The notes beneath the pieces were generated by a model. It had not been told where the DNA came from. It saw nothing but the letters and a program-made list of their open reading frames with translations, and did no database searches. A DNA stretch of 64,000 nt from Paenibacillus terrae (lineage in GTDB: Bacteria; Bacillota; Bacilli; Paenibacillales; Paenibacillaceae). Position 1 is the first letter of the stretch, and each line of letters opens with the position of its first letter. This document shows positions 40,401 to 52,400 of this stretch, in pieces. Made by a program: the position numbers and the translations under genes. The stretch spans positions 1 to 64,000 of the forward strand of contig NZ_JTHP01000234.1 of the NCBI RefSeq assembly GCF_000943545.1, read 5' to 3'.

Positions 40401-43400
40401 ACATCCGTCTGTACATCGTGAAGGAAGGCACGGAGCAATTGCAGCCGATTGGGGTTGCAGGGGAGCTGTGCATCGGCGGTGTAGGTGTAGCACGTGGCTA
40501 TCTGAACCGTCCGGAGCTGACGGCAGAGAAATTCGTTGCCGATTCGTTTGCCGGTGGCGAAGCAGGATATGAGCGGATGTACCGCACGGGCGATTTGGCG
40601 AGATGGATGCCGGACGGCAACATCGAATATTTGGGCCGGATCGACCATCAGGTGAAAATCCGGGGGTACCGGATCGAGCTGGGCGAGGTCGAATCGCAGC
40701 TGCTGAAGGTGGAGTCGGTACGAGAAGCGGTCGTCATGGCTCGTGCAGATGAAACAGGCCAAAAACAAATGGTGGCGTACTACGTCGCCGGACAAGAGCT
40801 CGGAGCTAGCGAGCTGAGAAGTGAGCTGGGGCGGGAGCTGCCAAGCTATATGGTGCCATCGTACTTTGTACAGCTGGAGCACATGCCGCTGAGTCCGAAT
40901 GGCAAAATCGACCGCAAGGCACTGCCAGCACCGGAAGGCAGCCTGCAAAGCGGAGCGGATTATGTCGCACCGCGGACGTGGGTGGAAGTGAAGCTGGCGC
41001 AAATTTGGCAGGATGTGCTGGGCCTGGCGCAGGTTGGCGTGAAGGAAAACTTCTTCGAGATTGGCGGACATTCACTGCGTGCGACGACACTGGCCTCGAA
41101 GATTCACAAGGAGCTGAACAAGCCGCTTCCATTGCGCAGTATTTTTGAAGCACCAACGATTGAACAACTGGCAGCGGTTCTGGAAAGTCTGGATCAAGTG
41201 GCGTATGCATCCATTCCGGTAACGGAAGCCCGTGGCTTCTACCCGTTATCCTCGGCGCAAAAACGACTGTATGTGCTGCATCAGTTCGACCCGAATGATG
41301 TGAACTACAACATGCCATCGGTGCTGCAAGTGAGCGGTCCGCTGGATGTGAAACGAGTAGAAGACGTGTTCCGTCAACTGATCGCTCGCCATGCGACCTT
41401 GCGTACCCGCTTTGAACTGGTGGACAGTGAGCCGATGCAATGGATTGAGGACATTGTGCCGTTCGAAGTGGAATATGCAAAGGTTCAGGCAGTGGATACG
41501 ACTACTACGGATACAGACACGATGGTCAGCAAGGAAGCGCAAGAGCGGGTGCGGCGCTTTGTACGTCCGTTCGATCTGCAAGCTGCGCCGCTGCTGCGGG
41601 TAGGCTTGGTGGACCTGGGCGTACAAGGAGTGGAGCAAGAATCGCAGCATTTGCTCATGCTCGACATGCATCATATCGTTTCGGACGGTGTGTCTATGGA
41701 GGTACTGACCGATGAATTTGTCCGCTTGTATGACGGTGAAGAGCTGTCGCCATTGCGGATTCAGTACAAGGATTATGCGGTATGGCAGCAAAGCGAAGCC
41801 CATCAGGAGTGGATGCAGCGTCAGGAAGCGTACTGGCTCAACACCTTCCGAGGCGAACTGCCTGTGCTGGATCTGGCAACCGACTTTGCCCGCCCGGCGA
41901 TGCAGAGTACAGCAGGGAATACGATCGAATTCGGACTGGAGCGTGAAGTTAGCGAACGCTTGAAAGAACTGGCGGCGCAAACAGGCTCCACGCTGTATAT
42001 GGTGCTGCTGGCGGCGTACACCGCGCTCTTGCATAAATACACGGGCCAAGAGGATATCGTGGTTGGAACGCCGATTGCCGGAAGACCGCATGCGGAACTG
42101 GAGAGCCTGGTAGGTGTATTCATCAACACGTTGGCGATCCGTAATTATCCGTCTGGCGACAAATCATTCCTTGATTATCTGCAAGAGGTCAAGGAGCATG
42201 CGCTCAGTGCTTATGAGCATCAAGACTATCCTTTTGAAGAGCTGGTTGAGAAGCTGAATTTAACGCGGGATACAAGTCGAAATGCGCTGTTTGACACGAT
42301 GTTTGAGTTGAAAACATTGGAGCAGCAGGAGTTGCAGCTGGAAGGTCTTACTCTAAATTCGTATCCGATGGAAAATAATACTGCCAAATTTGATCTGACC
42401 CTGGATGCAGTGGAGCAGCCGGAAGGTATTCTGTGCAGTCTGGAATACAGCACGGCGCTGTACAAGCCTGAAACCATCGCGCGATTGGCCAAGCATTTTA
42501 CCGAACTCGTTCGTGCTATTACACTTGATCCGCAGCAGCCACTGGCAGCTTTGGATATGGTAACCGTTGAGGAAAAAGCACAAATCATCTACGGCTTTGG
42601 AGATGTGGGGGTATCAGATGTTACTGCTGTTAAAGCAGGAGCCCTGTTCCATGCCTTTGTGGAAGAACAGGCGCAGCTTATACCGGATCACGTGGCGGTT
42701 GTGTACGAGGATCAACAACTTACGTACCGTAAACTGAACGAGCGTGCGAACCAATTGGCTCGTAGATTGCGGAATGAAGGCATTGGACGCGAGTCGATTG
42801 TCGGCATCTTGAGCGAACGCTCGGTAGACATGCTGGTCGGCGTACTGGCAGTGTGGAAGGCTGGAGGCGCATATGTTCCGCTGGATGCAGACTATCCGTC
42901 AGAACGTATTCGTTTCATGCTGGAGGACAGCGGTGCTACGGTGCTGTTGACCCAAACAGGCTTGCAGGAGCGTGCCCAGGTATGGCTGGAGGAAAGCCGA
43001 GGGGTCTTGGCCGGAGGGAAGTCTGAGGGCCAACTGGAAACGGCGGTTAGTGCTGAAACGGTGGAATTAGATACCCTCCATGGAGACCTGAGTTTAACAT
43101 TAGACTCGCCATCTGACAGTGAAGCAACATCCGAACCAGCAACAGGACTGCGTTTGCAGACTGTACTGGCGTTGGACAATGAGTCGCTGTACACCGGGGA
43201 TATTGCGGATGTCGAACCTGTCAATGAGCCGCAGGATCTGGCGTATGTGATCTATACCTCCGGTACAACAGGACGTCCGAAAGGGGTCATGATTGAGCAT
43301 CACAGCTTGGTGAATACGGCTGCGGCGTATCGCCGGGGTTACCGTCTGAACCAGTTCCCGGTACGGTTGTTGCAATTGGCGAGCTTCTCCTTCGACGTAT

Positions 43401-46400
43401 TCGTCGGGGATATCGCACGGGCGCTCTATAACGGTGGAACGATGGTCATTTGTCCGAAAGACGATCGGATTGATCTCAGCCGTCTGTATGGCTGGATTCA
43501 CGATTATCAGATTACGGTGTTTGAATCGACCCCAGCCCTGATCGTACCGTTCATGCAGCATGTGCATGAACAGGGACTGGACATGAGCAGTCTGGAACTG
43601 CTCATCACCAGCTCGGATAGCTGCAACGTGGCGGATTACCGAGTGCTGCAAGAGCGGTTTGGTGCAGATACTCGGATTATTAACAGCTATGGTGTAACGG
43701 AAGCGGCGATTGACTCCAGCTTCTACGACGAAGAGCTGTCGAAGCTGCCAAGCAGCGGCAGTGTGCCGATTGGCAAAGCGTGGCTGAACGCACGTTTTTA
43801 TATCGTGGACAGCCAACTGAATCCGGTGCCTATCGGTGTGCTGGGTGAGCTGTGTATTGGCGGAGCCGGGGTAGCACGCGGGTATCTGAACCGTGCCGAC
43901 CTGACGGCTGAGAAATTCGTGGCAAATCCGTACGTGCCGGGTGAACGATTGTACCGCACAGGCGATTTGGCGCGGTGGATGCCGGACGGAAATGTGGACT
44001 TTATCGGGCGGATGGACTATCAAGTCAAAATCCGGGGCTATCGGATTGAACTGGGCGAGGTGGAAGCGCAGCTGCTGACCGTGGATGGGATTCAGAAAGC
44101 CATGGTCACTGCCTGGGAAAACGAAGACGGAAACAAGGACCTGTGTGCGTATCTCGTAGCCTCAGAGGCGCTGAGTTTGCCGGATCTGCGCAAAGCGCTG
44201 CAGCCAAAGCTGCCGGGCTATATGATCCCGACGTATGTCGTACAACTGGATCGTTTCCCGCTGACACCAAACGGAAAAATCGACCGCAAAGCGTTGCCTG
44301 CGCCAGAAGCGCGCTTGGGAGGCACGGAGTACGTTGCGCCGCGGACATTGCTGGAAGAGCAGCTAGTACGTATCTGGCAAGGTGTACTGAATCATTCGCA
44401 GATAGGCATTAAGGATAACTTCTTTGAAGTGGGAGGACATTCTCTGCGCGCCACAACACTGGTGGCGAAAATTCATCAGGAGCTGCATCACAAGCTGGCG
44501 CTGCGAGATATTTTCCAATATCCGACGATTGAGCAATTGGTACAGGTGATGGGTGAACATCAGACACAGCAAACGTATGTATCCATACCTGTTGTGGAGG
44601 AGCGCGCATATTATCCAGTTTCCTCGGCGCAAAAACGGATGTATGTTTTGAGTCACCTGGAAGGTGGAGAGGTTAGCTACAACATGCCGGAAGCTTTGAT
44701 TATTGAAGGTTTCCTGGATAAAATGCGACTGGAGCAAGCCTTCCGCCAGCTGATTGCCCGTCATGAAACCCTGCGAACCAGATTCGATATGGTGGATGGC
44801 GAGGTTGTTCAACGTATTGATCCAAATGTCGAATTCAATGTGGAGTATGTGCAGGCAAGCGAAGAAGAGACACAGCAGTACGCACTGGACTTTGTACGTG
44901 CATTTGATCTCGCGCAAGCACCGTTGCTGCGGGTTCAGTTGGTGGAAAACGGACCGCAACGTCACGTTATGCTCTATGACATGCACCATATTATTTCGGA
45001 TGGCGTTACTGAGGGAATTATCGTGCAGGAGCTCTCTCAATTGTATGCAGGCAAGGAGCTGCCGCCACTTCGCATCCAGTACAAGGACTATGCCGTTTGG
45101 CAGCATGCAGATATGCAAAGTGAACGTCTTCGTGAGCAAGAAGGCTATTGGCTGAAAACCATGGCTGGTGAAATTCCGGCGCTGGATATGCCAACAGATT
45201 TTGCAAGACCAGCCGTACAGCGTCTGGAAGGAGCTCGATTGGATTTTGCGATCAGCATGGAGGACAGCGAGCAGTTGAAACAGCTGGCCGCTCAAACCGG
45301 ATCAACCTTGTACATGGTGTTGCTTGCAGCGTATAGCACGCTTTTGCATAAATATTCGGGGCAGGAGGACATTATCGTCGGAACGCCGATTGCCGGAAGA
45401 CCACATGCGGAGTTGGGTGGCCTGATAGGCGTATTTCTCAACACGTTGGCGATCCGCAATTATCCGTCTGGCGATAAAGCATTCCTTGATTACCTGCAGG
45501 AGGTCAAAGAGCATGCGCTCAGTGCTTATGAGCATCAAGACTATCCTTTTGAAGAGCTGGTTGAAAAGCTGAATTTGATACGGGATACGAGCCGAAATGC
45601 ACTGTTTGACACGATGTTTGAGTTGAAAACATTTGAGCAGCAGGAGTTGCAGCTGGAAGGTCTGGCCTTAAAGCCGTATCCGACGGAAAATAATACTGCC
45701 AAATTTGATTTGACTCTGGATGCAGTGGAGCAGCCGGAAGGTATTCTGTGCAGTCTGGAATACAGCACGGCGCTGTACAAGCCTGAAACCATCGCGCGAT
45801 TGGCCAAGCATTTTACCGAACTCGTTCGTGCCATTACACTTCATCCACAGCAGCCACTGGCAACTTTGGATATGGTAACCGTCGAGGAGAAAGCACAAAT
45901 CATCTACGGTTTTGGAGATGTGGGGGTATCAGATGTTACTGCTGTTGAAGCAGGAGCCCTGTTCCATACCTTTGTGGAAGAACAGGCGCAGCTTGTATCG
46001 GATCACGTGGCGGTTGTGTACGAGGAGCAACAACTTACGTACCGCAAACTGAACGAGCGTGCGAACCAATTGGCTCGCAGACTGCGAAATGAAGGCATTG
46101 GACGTGAGTCGATTGTCGGCATCTTGAGCGAACGCTCGGTAGACATGCTGGTCGGCGTACTGGCAGTGTGGAAGGCTGGAGGCGCATATGTGCCGCTGGA
46201 TGCAGACTATCCGTCAGAACGTATTCGTTTCATGCTGGAGGACAGCGGTGCTACGGTGCTGTTGACTCAAACAGGCTTGCAGGAGCGTGCCCAGGTATGG
46301 CTGGATGAAAACAAAGCAACATCCGAACCAGCAACAGGACTGCGTCTGCAAACTGTACTGGCGTTGGACGATGAGTCGCTGTACACCGGGGATACCGCGG

Positions 46401-49400
46401 ATATCGAGCATATCAACGAGCCGCAGGACCTGGCGTATGTGATCTACACCTCCGGTACAACGGGACGTCCGAAGGGAGTCATGATCGAGCATCGCAGCTT
46501 GGTGAATACGGCTGCGGCGTATCGCCGGGATTACCGTCTGAACCAGTTCCCGGTACGGCTGCTGCAGCTGGCGAGCTTCTCCTTCGACGTATTCGTCGGG
46601 GATATCGCACGGGCGCTCTATAACGGCGGAACGATGGTCATCTGCCCGAAAGATGACCGGATTGATCCAAGCCGTCTGTATAGCTGGATTCGCAATTATC
46701 AGGTTACGGTGTTCGAATCGACACCGGCCCTGATCGTACCGTTCATGCAGCATGTGCATGAACAGGGACTGGACATGAGCAGTCTGGAACTGCTGATCAC
46801 GAGCTCAGATAGCTGCAGCGTGACGGATTATCGGGTGCTGCAAGAACGGTTTGGTGCAGACATTCGCATCATTAACAGCTACGGCGTAACGGAAGCGGCG
46901 ATTGACTCCAGCTTCTATGACGAAGAGCTATCGAAGCTGCCGAGCAGCGGCAGTGTGCCGATTGGTCAGGCGTGGCTGAATGCACGTTTTTATATCGTGG
47001 ACAGCCAGCTGAATCCGGTACCTGTCGGCGTACTGGGCGAGCTATGCATTGGCGGAGCCGGGGTAGCACGGGGATACCTGAACCGTGCCGACCTGACGGC
47101 TGAGAAATTCGTGGCGAATCCGTACGTGCCGGGTGAACGATTGTATCGCACCGGAGACCTGGCGCGGTGGATGCCGGACGGGAATGTGGACTTTATCGGC
47201 CGGATGGACTATCAAGTCAAAATCCGGGGCTACCGGATCGAGCTGGGCGAGATCGAAACCGTGATCCAGCGGGTGCCGGGTGTGCGTCAAGCGGTCGTGA
47301 TCGACCGGACAGACGAGCGTGGACACAAGTATTTGTGCGGCTATATCACGGGAGAAGCGGAGCTGCGGATCGAGGAGGTACAGGCCGAGCTGGAAGCAGG
47401 GCTGCCAGCGCACATGGTGCCAGCACGCTTGATGCGTCTGGAGACAATTCCGCTGACGAGCAACGGCAAAATCGACCGCAAGGCCTTGCCAGAGCCGGAA
47501 GGCAGCATCCATACAGGTGCAGCCTATGTAGCACCGCGTACAACGGTAGAGCAGGTATTGGCTTCGGTATGGGCCGGGGTGCTCGGCGTGGAAACGGTAG
47601 GCACGCAGGATAACTTCTTCGAGCTGGGCGGCGATTCGATCAAGGCCTTGCAAGTATCGTCCCGATTGCTGCAAGCAGGCTACCGACTGAACATGAAGGA
47701 TCTGTTCAGTAATCCAACGGTGTCTGCATTGGCGCTGAAAGTCCAATCTGTGACAAGATTGGCAGATCAGAGCGAAGTGGTGGGCGCTGTGAAGCTGACA
47801 CCAGTTCAACAATGGTTCTTTGAGCAAAACCTGACGGATGCTCATCATCATAACCAGTCCATCATGCTGCATAGCAAGGATGGTTTTGATGAAAAGGCAC
47901 TGCGTACAGCGATGGATCAAATTGTTAGCCATCACGACGCGCTGCGTACCATTTTCCGTCCTACCGATCACGGATACGAAGCATGGAACCGTGCGATTGG
48001 TGAGGGTAAGCTGTACACGCTGGAACAGACGGACTTCAGCAATGAGACTGAGGTGTCTGCGGCCATCGAGGCCAAAGCGAATGAAATTCAAGCTGGAATT
48101 GATTTGAGTGAAGGACCGCTGGTGAAGCTGGGGCTGTTCCATTGCCCAGATGGAGATCATTTGCTGATTGCGATTCATCACTTAGTGGTGGACACCGTAT
48201 CCTGGCGCATTTTGTTCGAGGATATTACGACAGCCTATGAGCAGGCATTGAACGGACAAGCGACTCGTCTTCCGTACAAAACGGATTCGTTCTGCACCTG
48301 GGCTGATGGACAATCTCAATATGCGAACGGTCCGGAAATTGCAGCGGAACTCGCATTCTGGCAAGAAATTGAACAGGGAATGTATGAGCCGCTTCCAAAA
48401 GACCAGCCACAGTCCTATTCCTTAAATAGGGACAGCGAGATCGTTACTGCCACGTGGACAGCTCAGGAAACGGAGCAGCTGTTAAAACAGGCGCATCGTG
48501 CCTACAACACGGATATGAATGATTTGCTGCTTACAGCATTGGGAATGACGATTCATCGCTGGGCTGGCATTGGACGAGTGCTCGTCAACCTGGAAGGTCA
48601 TGGACGGGAGTCCATTTTGCCAGAGCTGGATATTACTCGCACCGTTGGCTGGTTCACGACTCAATTCCCGGTTGTGCTGGATATGAGCGTGGGGCAAGAC
48701 CTTTCACAGTGCATCAAAAATGTGAAAGAAGGGCTGCGTCGCATTCCGCAAAAGGGCATTGGCTACGGAATTTTGAGATACCTGTCCGCAGCACGTGAGC
48801 AAGAGCGTTTTGTAACCGAACCTGAAATCAGCTTTAACTATTTGGGACAATTTGATCAAGATATGCAAAATCAATCCATTGACGTATCTCCTTACTCCAG
48901 CGGTGAAGAGCTTAGCGCACATGCAGCCAGATCGTATACGCTAGACATTAATGGAATGATTTCCGAAGGCGAACTGCAATTGACGATCAGCTACAGCAAT
49001 CAGGAATATCGCCGTGAAACGATGGAGCAGCTAGCCGAGGAGTTCAGAACCAGCTTGCGGGAAATCATTGCGCATTGCGCAGGCCGCAAACAGCAGGAGC
49101 TGACTCCAAGCGATGTAATGCTTAAAAATGTAACCATGGCTGAGCTGGATCAATTGGTAGAGCGGACTCGTGACATTGGCGAACTGGAAAATGTATATGC
49201 GTTAACGCCGATGCAAAAAGGTATGTTGTTCCATAGTCTGATGGATGCAGAGTCAGGTGCTTATTTTGAACAAACGACATTTGATTTGCGCGGACGCTTC
49301 CAAGCGAATATTTTCCAAGATAGCTTGAATCATTTGGCGCAGCGGCATGAGATTTTTAGAGCTAATTTCTACAGTGGTTGGCAGGATGAGCCTGTGCAGG

Positions 49401-52400
49401 TCATTTTCCGCCGCAAGGATATTGGTTTCAAATATGAAGATCTGCGTCATTTGGATGAGCAGGAGCGTGACGCGTATGTGAAGGAATTTATTCGTAAAGA
49501 CAAGGCAGCCGGATTCGATTTGTCCCGTGATGCATTGATGCGCGTGGCGATTTTACGAACAGGTGATGAGGATTATTATTTTGTGTGGAGCTCTCATCAC
49601 ATCTTGATGGATGGCTGGTGTGTGGCGTTGGTAACGGATGAGGTGTTTGAGGCTTATTTTGCAGCCGTTGAGCATAGAGAACCGAAGCTTGCCCCAGTTA
49701 CTCCATACAGTCAGTATATTGAGTGGCTTGAAGCACAGGATGTAGAGGCTGCATCTTCATACTGGAATGATTATTTGCTCGACTATGATCAGCAAACTTC
49801 GATTCCGACCGGAAAAGTAGGAGTAAAGGCGGACGGTGCACAATTTGAGCATGTGCTGTGCGATCTGGGCAAGGATTTGACAGGCCGCATTGAAATGGTT
49901 GCCAAGCAGCACCACGTGACCACGAATACATTATTGCAAACGGCATGGGGCTTGCTGCTTCAAAAGTACAACGGTAGTGATGACGCTGTTTTTGGCGGCG
50001 TAGTGTCTGGTCGTCCGGCTGATATTTCGGGTATCGAAAATATGGTGGGCTTGTTCATTAACACCATTCCAGTACGTATCCGCAGTGGAGCTGAGGAAAC
50101 ATTTGCCGACATGATCAGAGCGAATCAGAAGCAGGCGCTGGCTTCTCAAGCTTATGAAACGTATCCGCTATATGAAATTCAAGCCTTAAGCGAGCAAAAG
50201 CAAGACTTGATCAACCACATTATCGTGTTCGAAAACTATCCGGTGGAGGAGCAGGTCGAGCAACTTGGCGAAGGTGCAGAATCGGATTTTGAAATTAGCA
50301 ATGCAGGCATGATTGAACAAACCAACTATGATTTCAATCTGCTCGTCATTCCGCAGGAAGCGATGAAAATCCGATTTGAATACAATGCAAAGCTCTATGA
50401 TCGTGAAGCCGTTGAACGGACTCAGGGCCATCTGATGCAGCTGCTGGAGCAGGTGGTAGCGAATCCAGACATTCGGGTACATGAGCTGGATATGTTAAGC
50501 GAGCAGGAGCGAGAGCAAATTCTGGGTGTATGGGGAGATACAGCCGCCGAGTATCCAAGCGAGCAGACGATCCATGGCTTGTTCGAGACACAAACAGCGC
50601 AGACACCGGAGCAGGCAGCGTTGTTCTTCGAAGGAGAGCAGTTGACCTATCGCGAGCTGAATGAACGTGCGAATCGTCTGGCTCGTACCTTGCGCAGTCA
50701 AGGCGTGACGAAGGATCGTCTAGTAGGTCTGATGACCGAGCGTTCGGTAGACATGATTGTGGGCATCTTCGGGATTTTGAAAGCCGGGGGTGCATATGTA
50801 CCAATCGATCCGACGTATCCAGAGGAGCGTATCCGCTACATGCTGGACGACTCAGAGGCAGAGCTGTTGTTGACGCAAAGCCATCTGGTGGACAAAGTAG
50901 CTTTTGACGGCAACATGCTGGTGCTGGATGGGGCACAGGGTGTGTATCACGAGGATGGTTCCAATCTGGAGCCGTTGTCCGGTCCAAACGATCTGGCGTA
51001 TGTGATTTATACGTCGGGTACGACGGGTCAACCGAAGGGCGTTATGTTGGAGCATCACGGGCTGTGCAATCTGAAAACGTATTTTGATCAGACACTTCGG
51101 ATCAGCACGTCGGATCATGCGTTGTTGTTCGCCAGCTATTCGTTTGATGCGGCTTGCTGGGAAATCTTCCAGGCGCTGTTCTGCGGAGCCACGTTGTACG
51201 TGCCAACGTCAGAGACGATTTTGGACTATGAGAGATTCGAGCATTATATGACAGAACATCAGATTACGGTGGCGACGTTACCACCGACCTATGCTGTATA
51301 TCTGGAACCGGAGCATATGCCGAACCTGCGTACTCTGTTCACTGCCGGATCAGCATCGTCGACAGAGCTGGTGCACAAGTGGAAGGATCAGGTTGCGTAC
51401 TACAACGGTTACGGTCCGACAGAAAACTCGGTAGCGACGTCGGTTTGGTCGGTATCCGAAGACGAGAGAGCAGGCCAACTGATTTCCATCGGACGTCCTA
51501 TTCCGAATCATCGGGTATACATGGTGGATGTGCATGGACATTTGGCTCCAATAGGTGTAGCGGGTGAGCTGTGTGTATCTGGTCCGGGTCTGGCCCGTGG
51601 CTATCTGGATCGTCCAGAAATGACAGCAGAGAAATTCGTACCGAACCCATTTGCGGCTGGCGAAGCAGGTTATGAACGGATGTACCGTACAGGTGACTTG
51701 GCAAGATGGATGCCGGATGGCAACATCGAATATTTGGGCCGGATCGACCATCAGGTGAAAATCCGGGGCTACCGGATTGAACTGGGCGAGGTTGAGGCCC
51801 AAATGCTGAAAGTGGAAGATGTGCAAGAGGTTATTGTGCTGGCCCAGGCGGACGAGCAGGGGCAAAATCAACTGGTGGCGTACTATGTTGCTGAACGGGA
51901 AGTGAACGCAGGAGAGCTGCGCAGCTTACTGGGCGCGGAGCTGCCAAACTACATGGTGCCTTCGTATTTGGTACAGCTGGAGCACATGCCACTGACATCG
52001 AACGGCAAAATCGACCGCAAGGCACTGCCGGCACCGGAAGACAGCCAGCAAAGCGGAGCCGACTATGTCGCACCTCGGACGTGGGTGGAAGTGAAGCTGG
52101 CGCAAATTTGGCAGGATGTGCTGGGCTTGGCGCAGGTCGGCGTGAAGGAAAACTTCTTCGAGATTGGCGGACATTCGCTGCGGGCGACAACCCTGGCCTC
52201 GAAGATTCACAAGGAGCTGAACAAGCCGCTTCCATTGCGCAGTATTTTTGAAGCGCCAACGATTGAACAACTGGCAGCGGTTCTGGAAAGTCTGGATCAA
52301 GTGGCGTATGCGTCCATTCCGGTGACCGAAGCCCGTGATTTCTACCCGTTGTCCTCGGCGCAAAAACGACTGTATGTGCTGCATCAGTTCGACCCGAATG

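Larger units (their letters stand above)
41215..44589 (+). other. NRPS module 7: C–A(Dab)–T, L-Dab7, chimeric A domain
   Basis: LCL-type C domain (HHIVSDG). A domain ~42640–44310 with Dab pocket DVGEISSIDK, a 41-residue insertion (about 42998–43120), and a C-terminal subdomain that after the KIRGYRIELGE motif switches to the module 10 (Glu) type. Carrier GGHSLRA (Ser9876). No E domain, so L-Dab. Confidence 0.88.

Noticed and set aside
20861-47721. Repeated blocks as a transposon or CRISPR signature
   Set aside because: The repeats are coding NRPS domains in frame, with no transposase, terminal inverted repeats or regular short spacers.
47042-48181. Long antisense frame of 379 codons inside the NRPS
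   Set aside because: It mirrors the codon pattern of the sense gene, has no ribosome binding site and lies within conserved module 8. Similar long antisense frames occur in every module.
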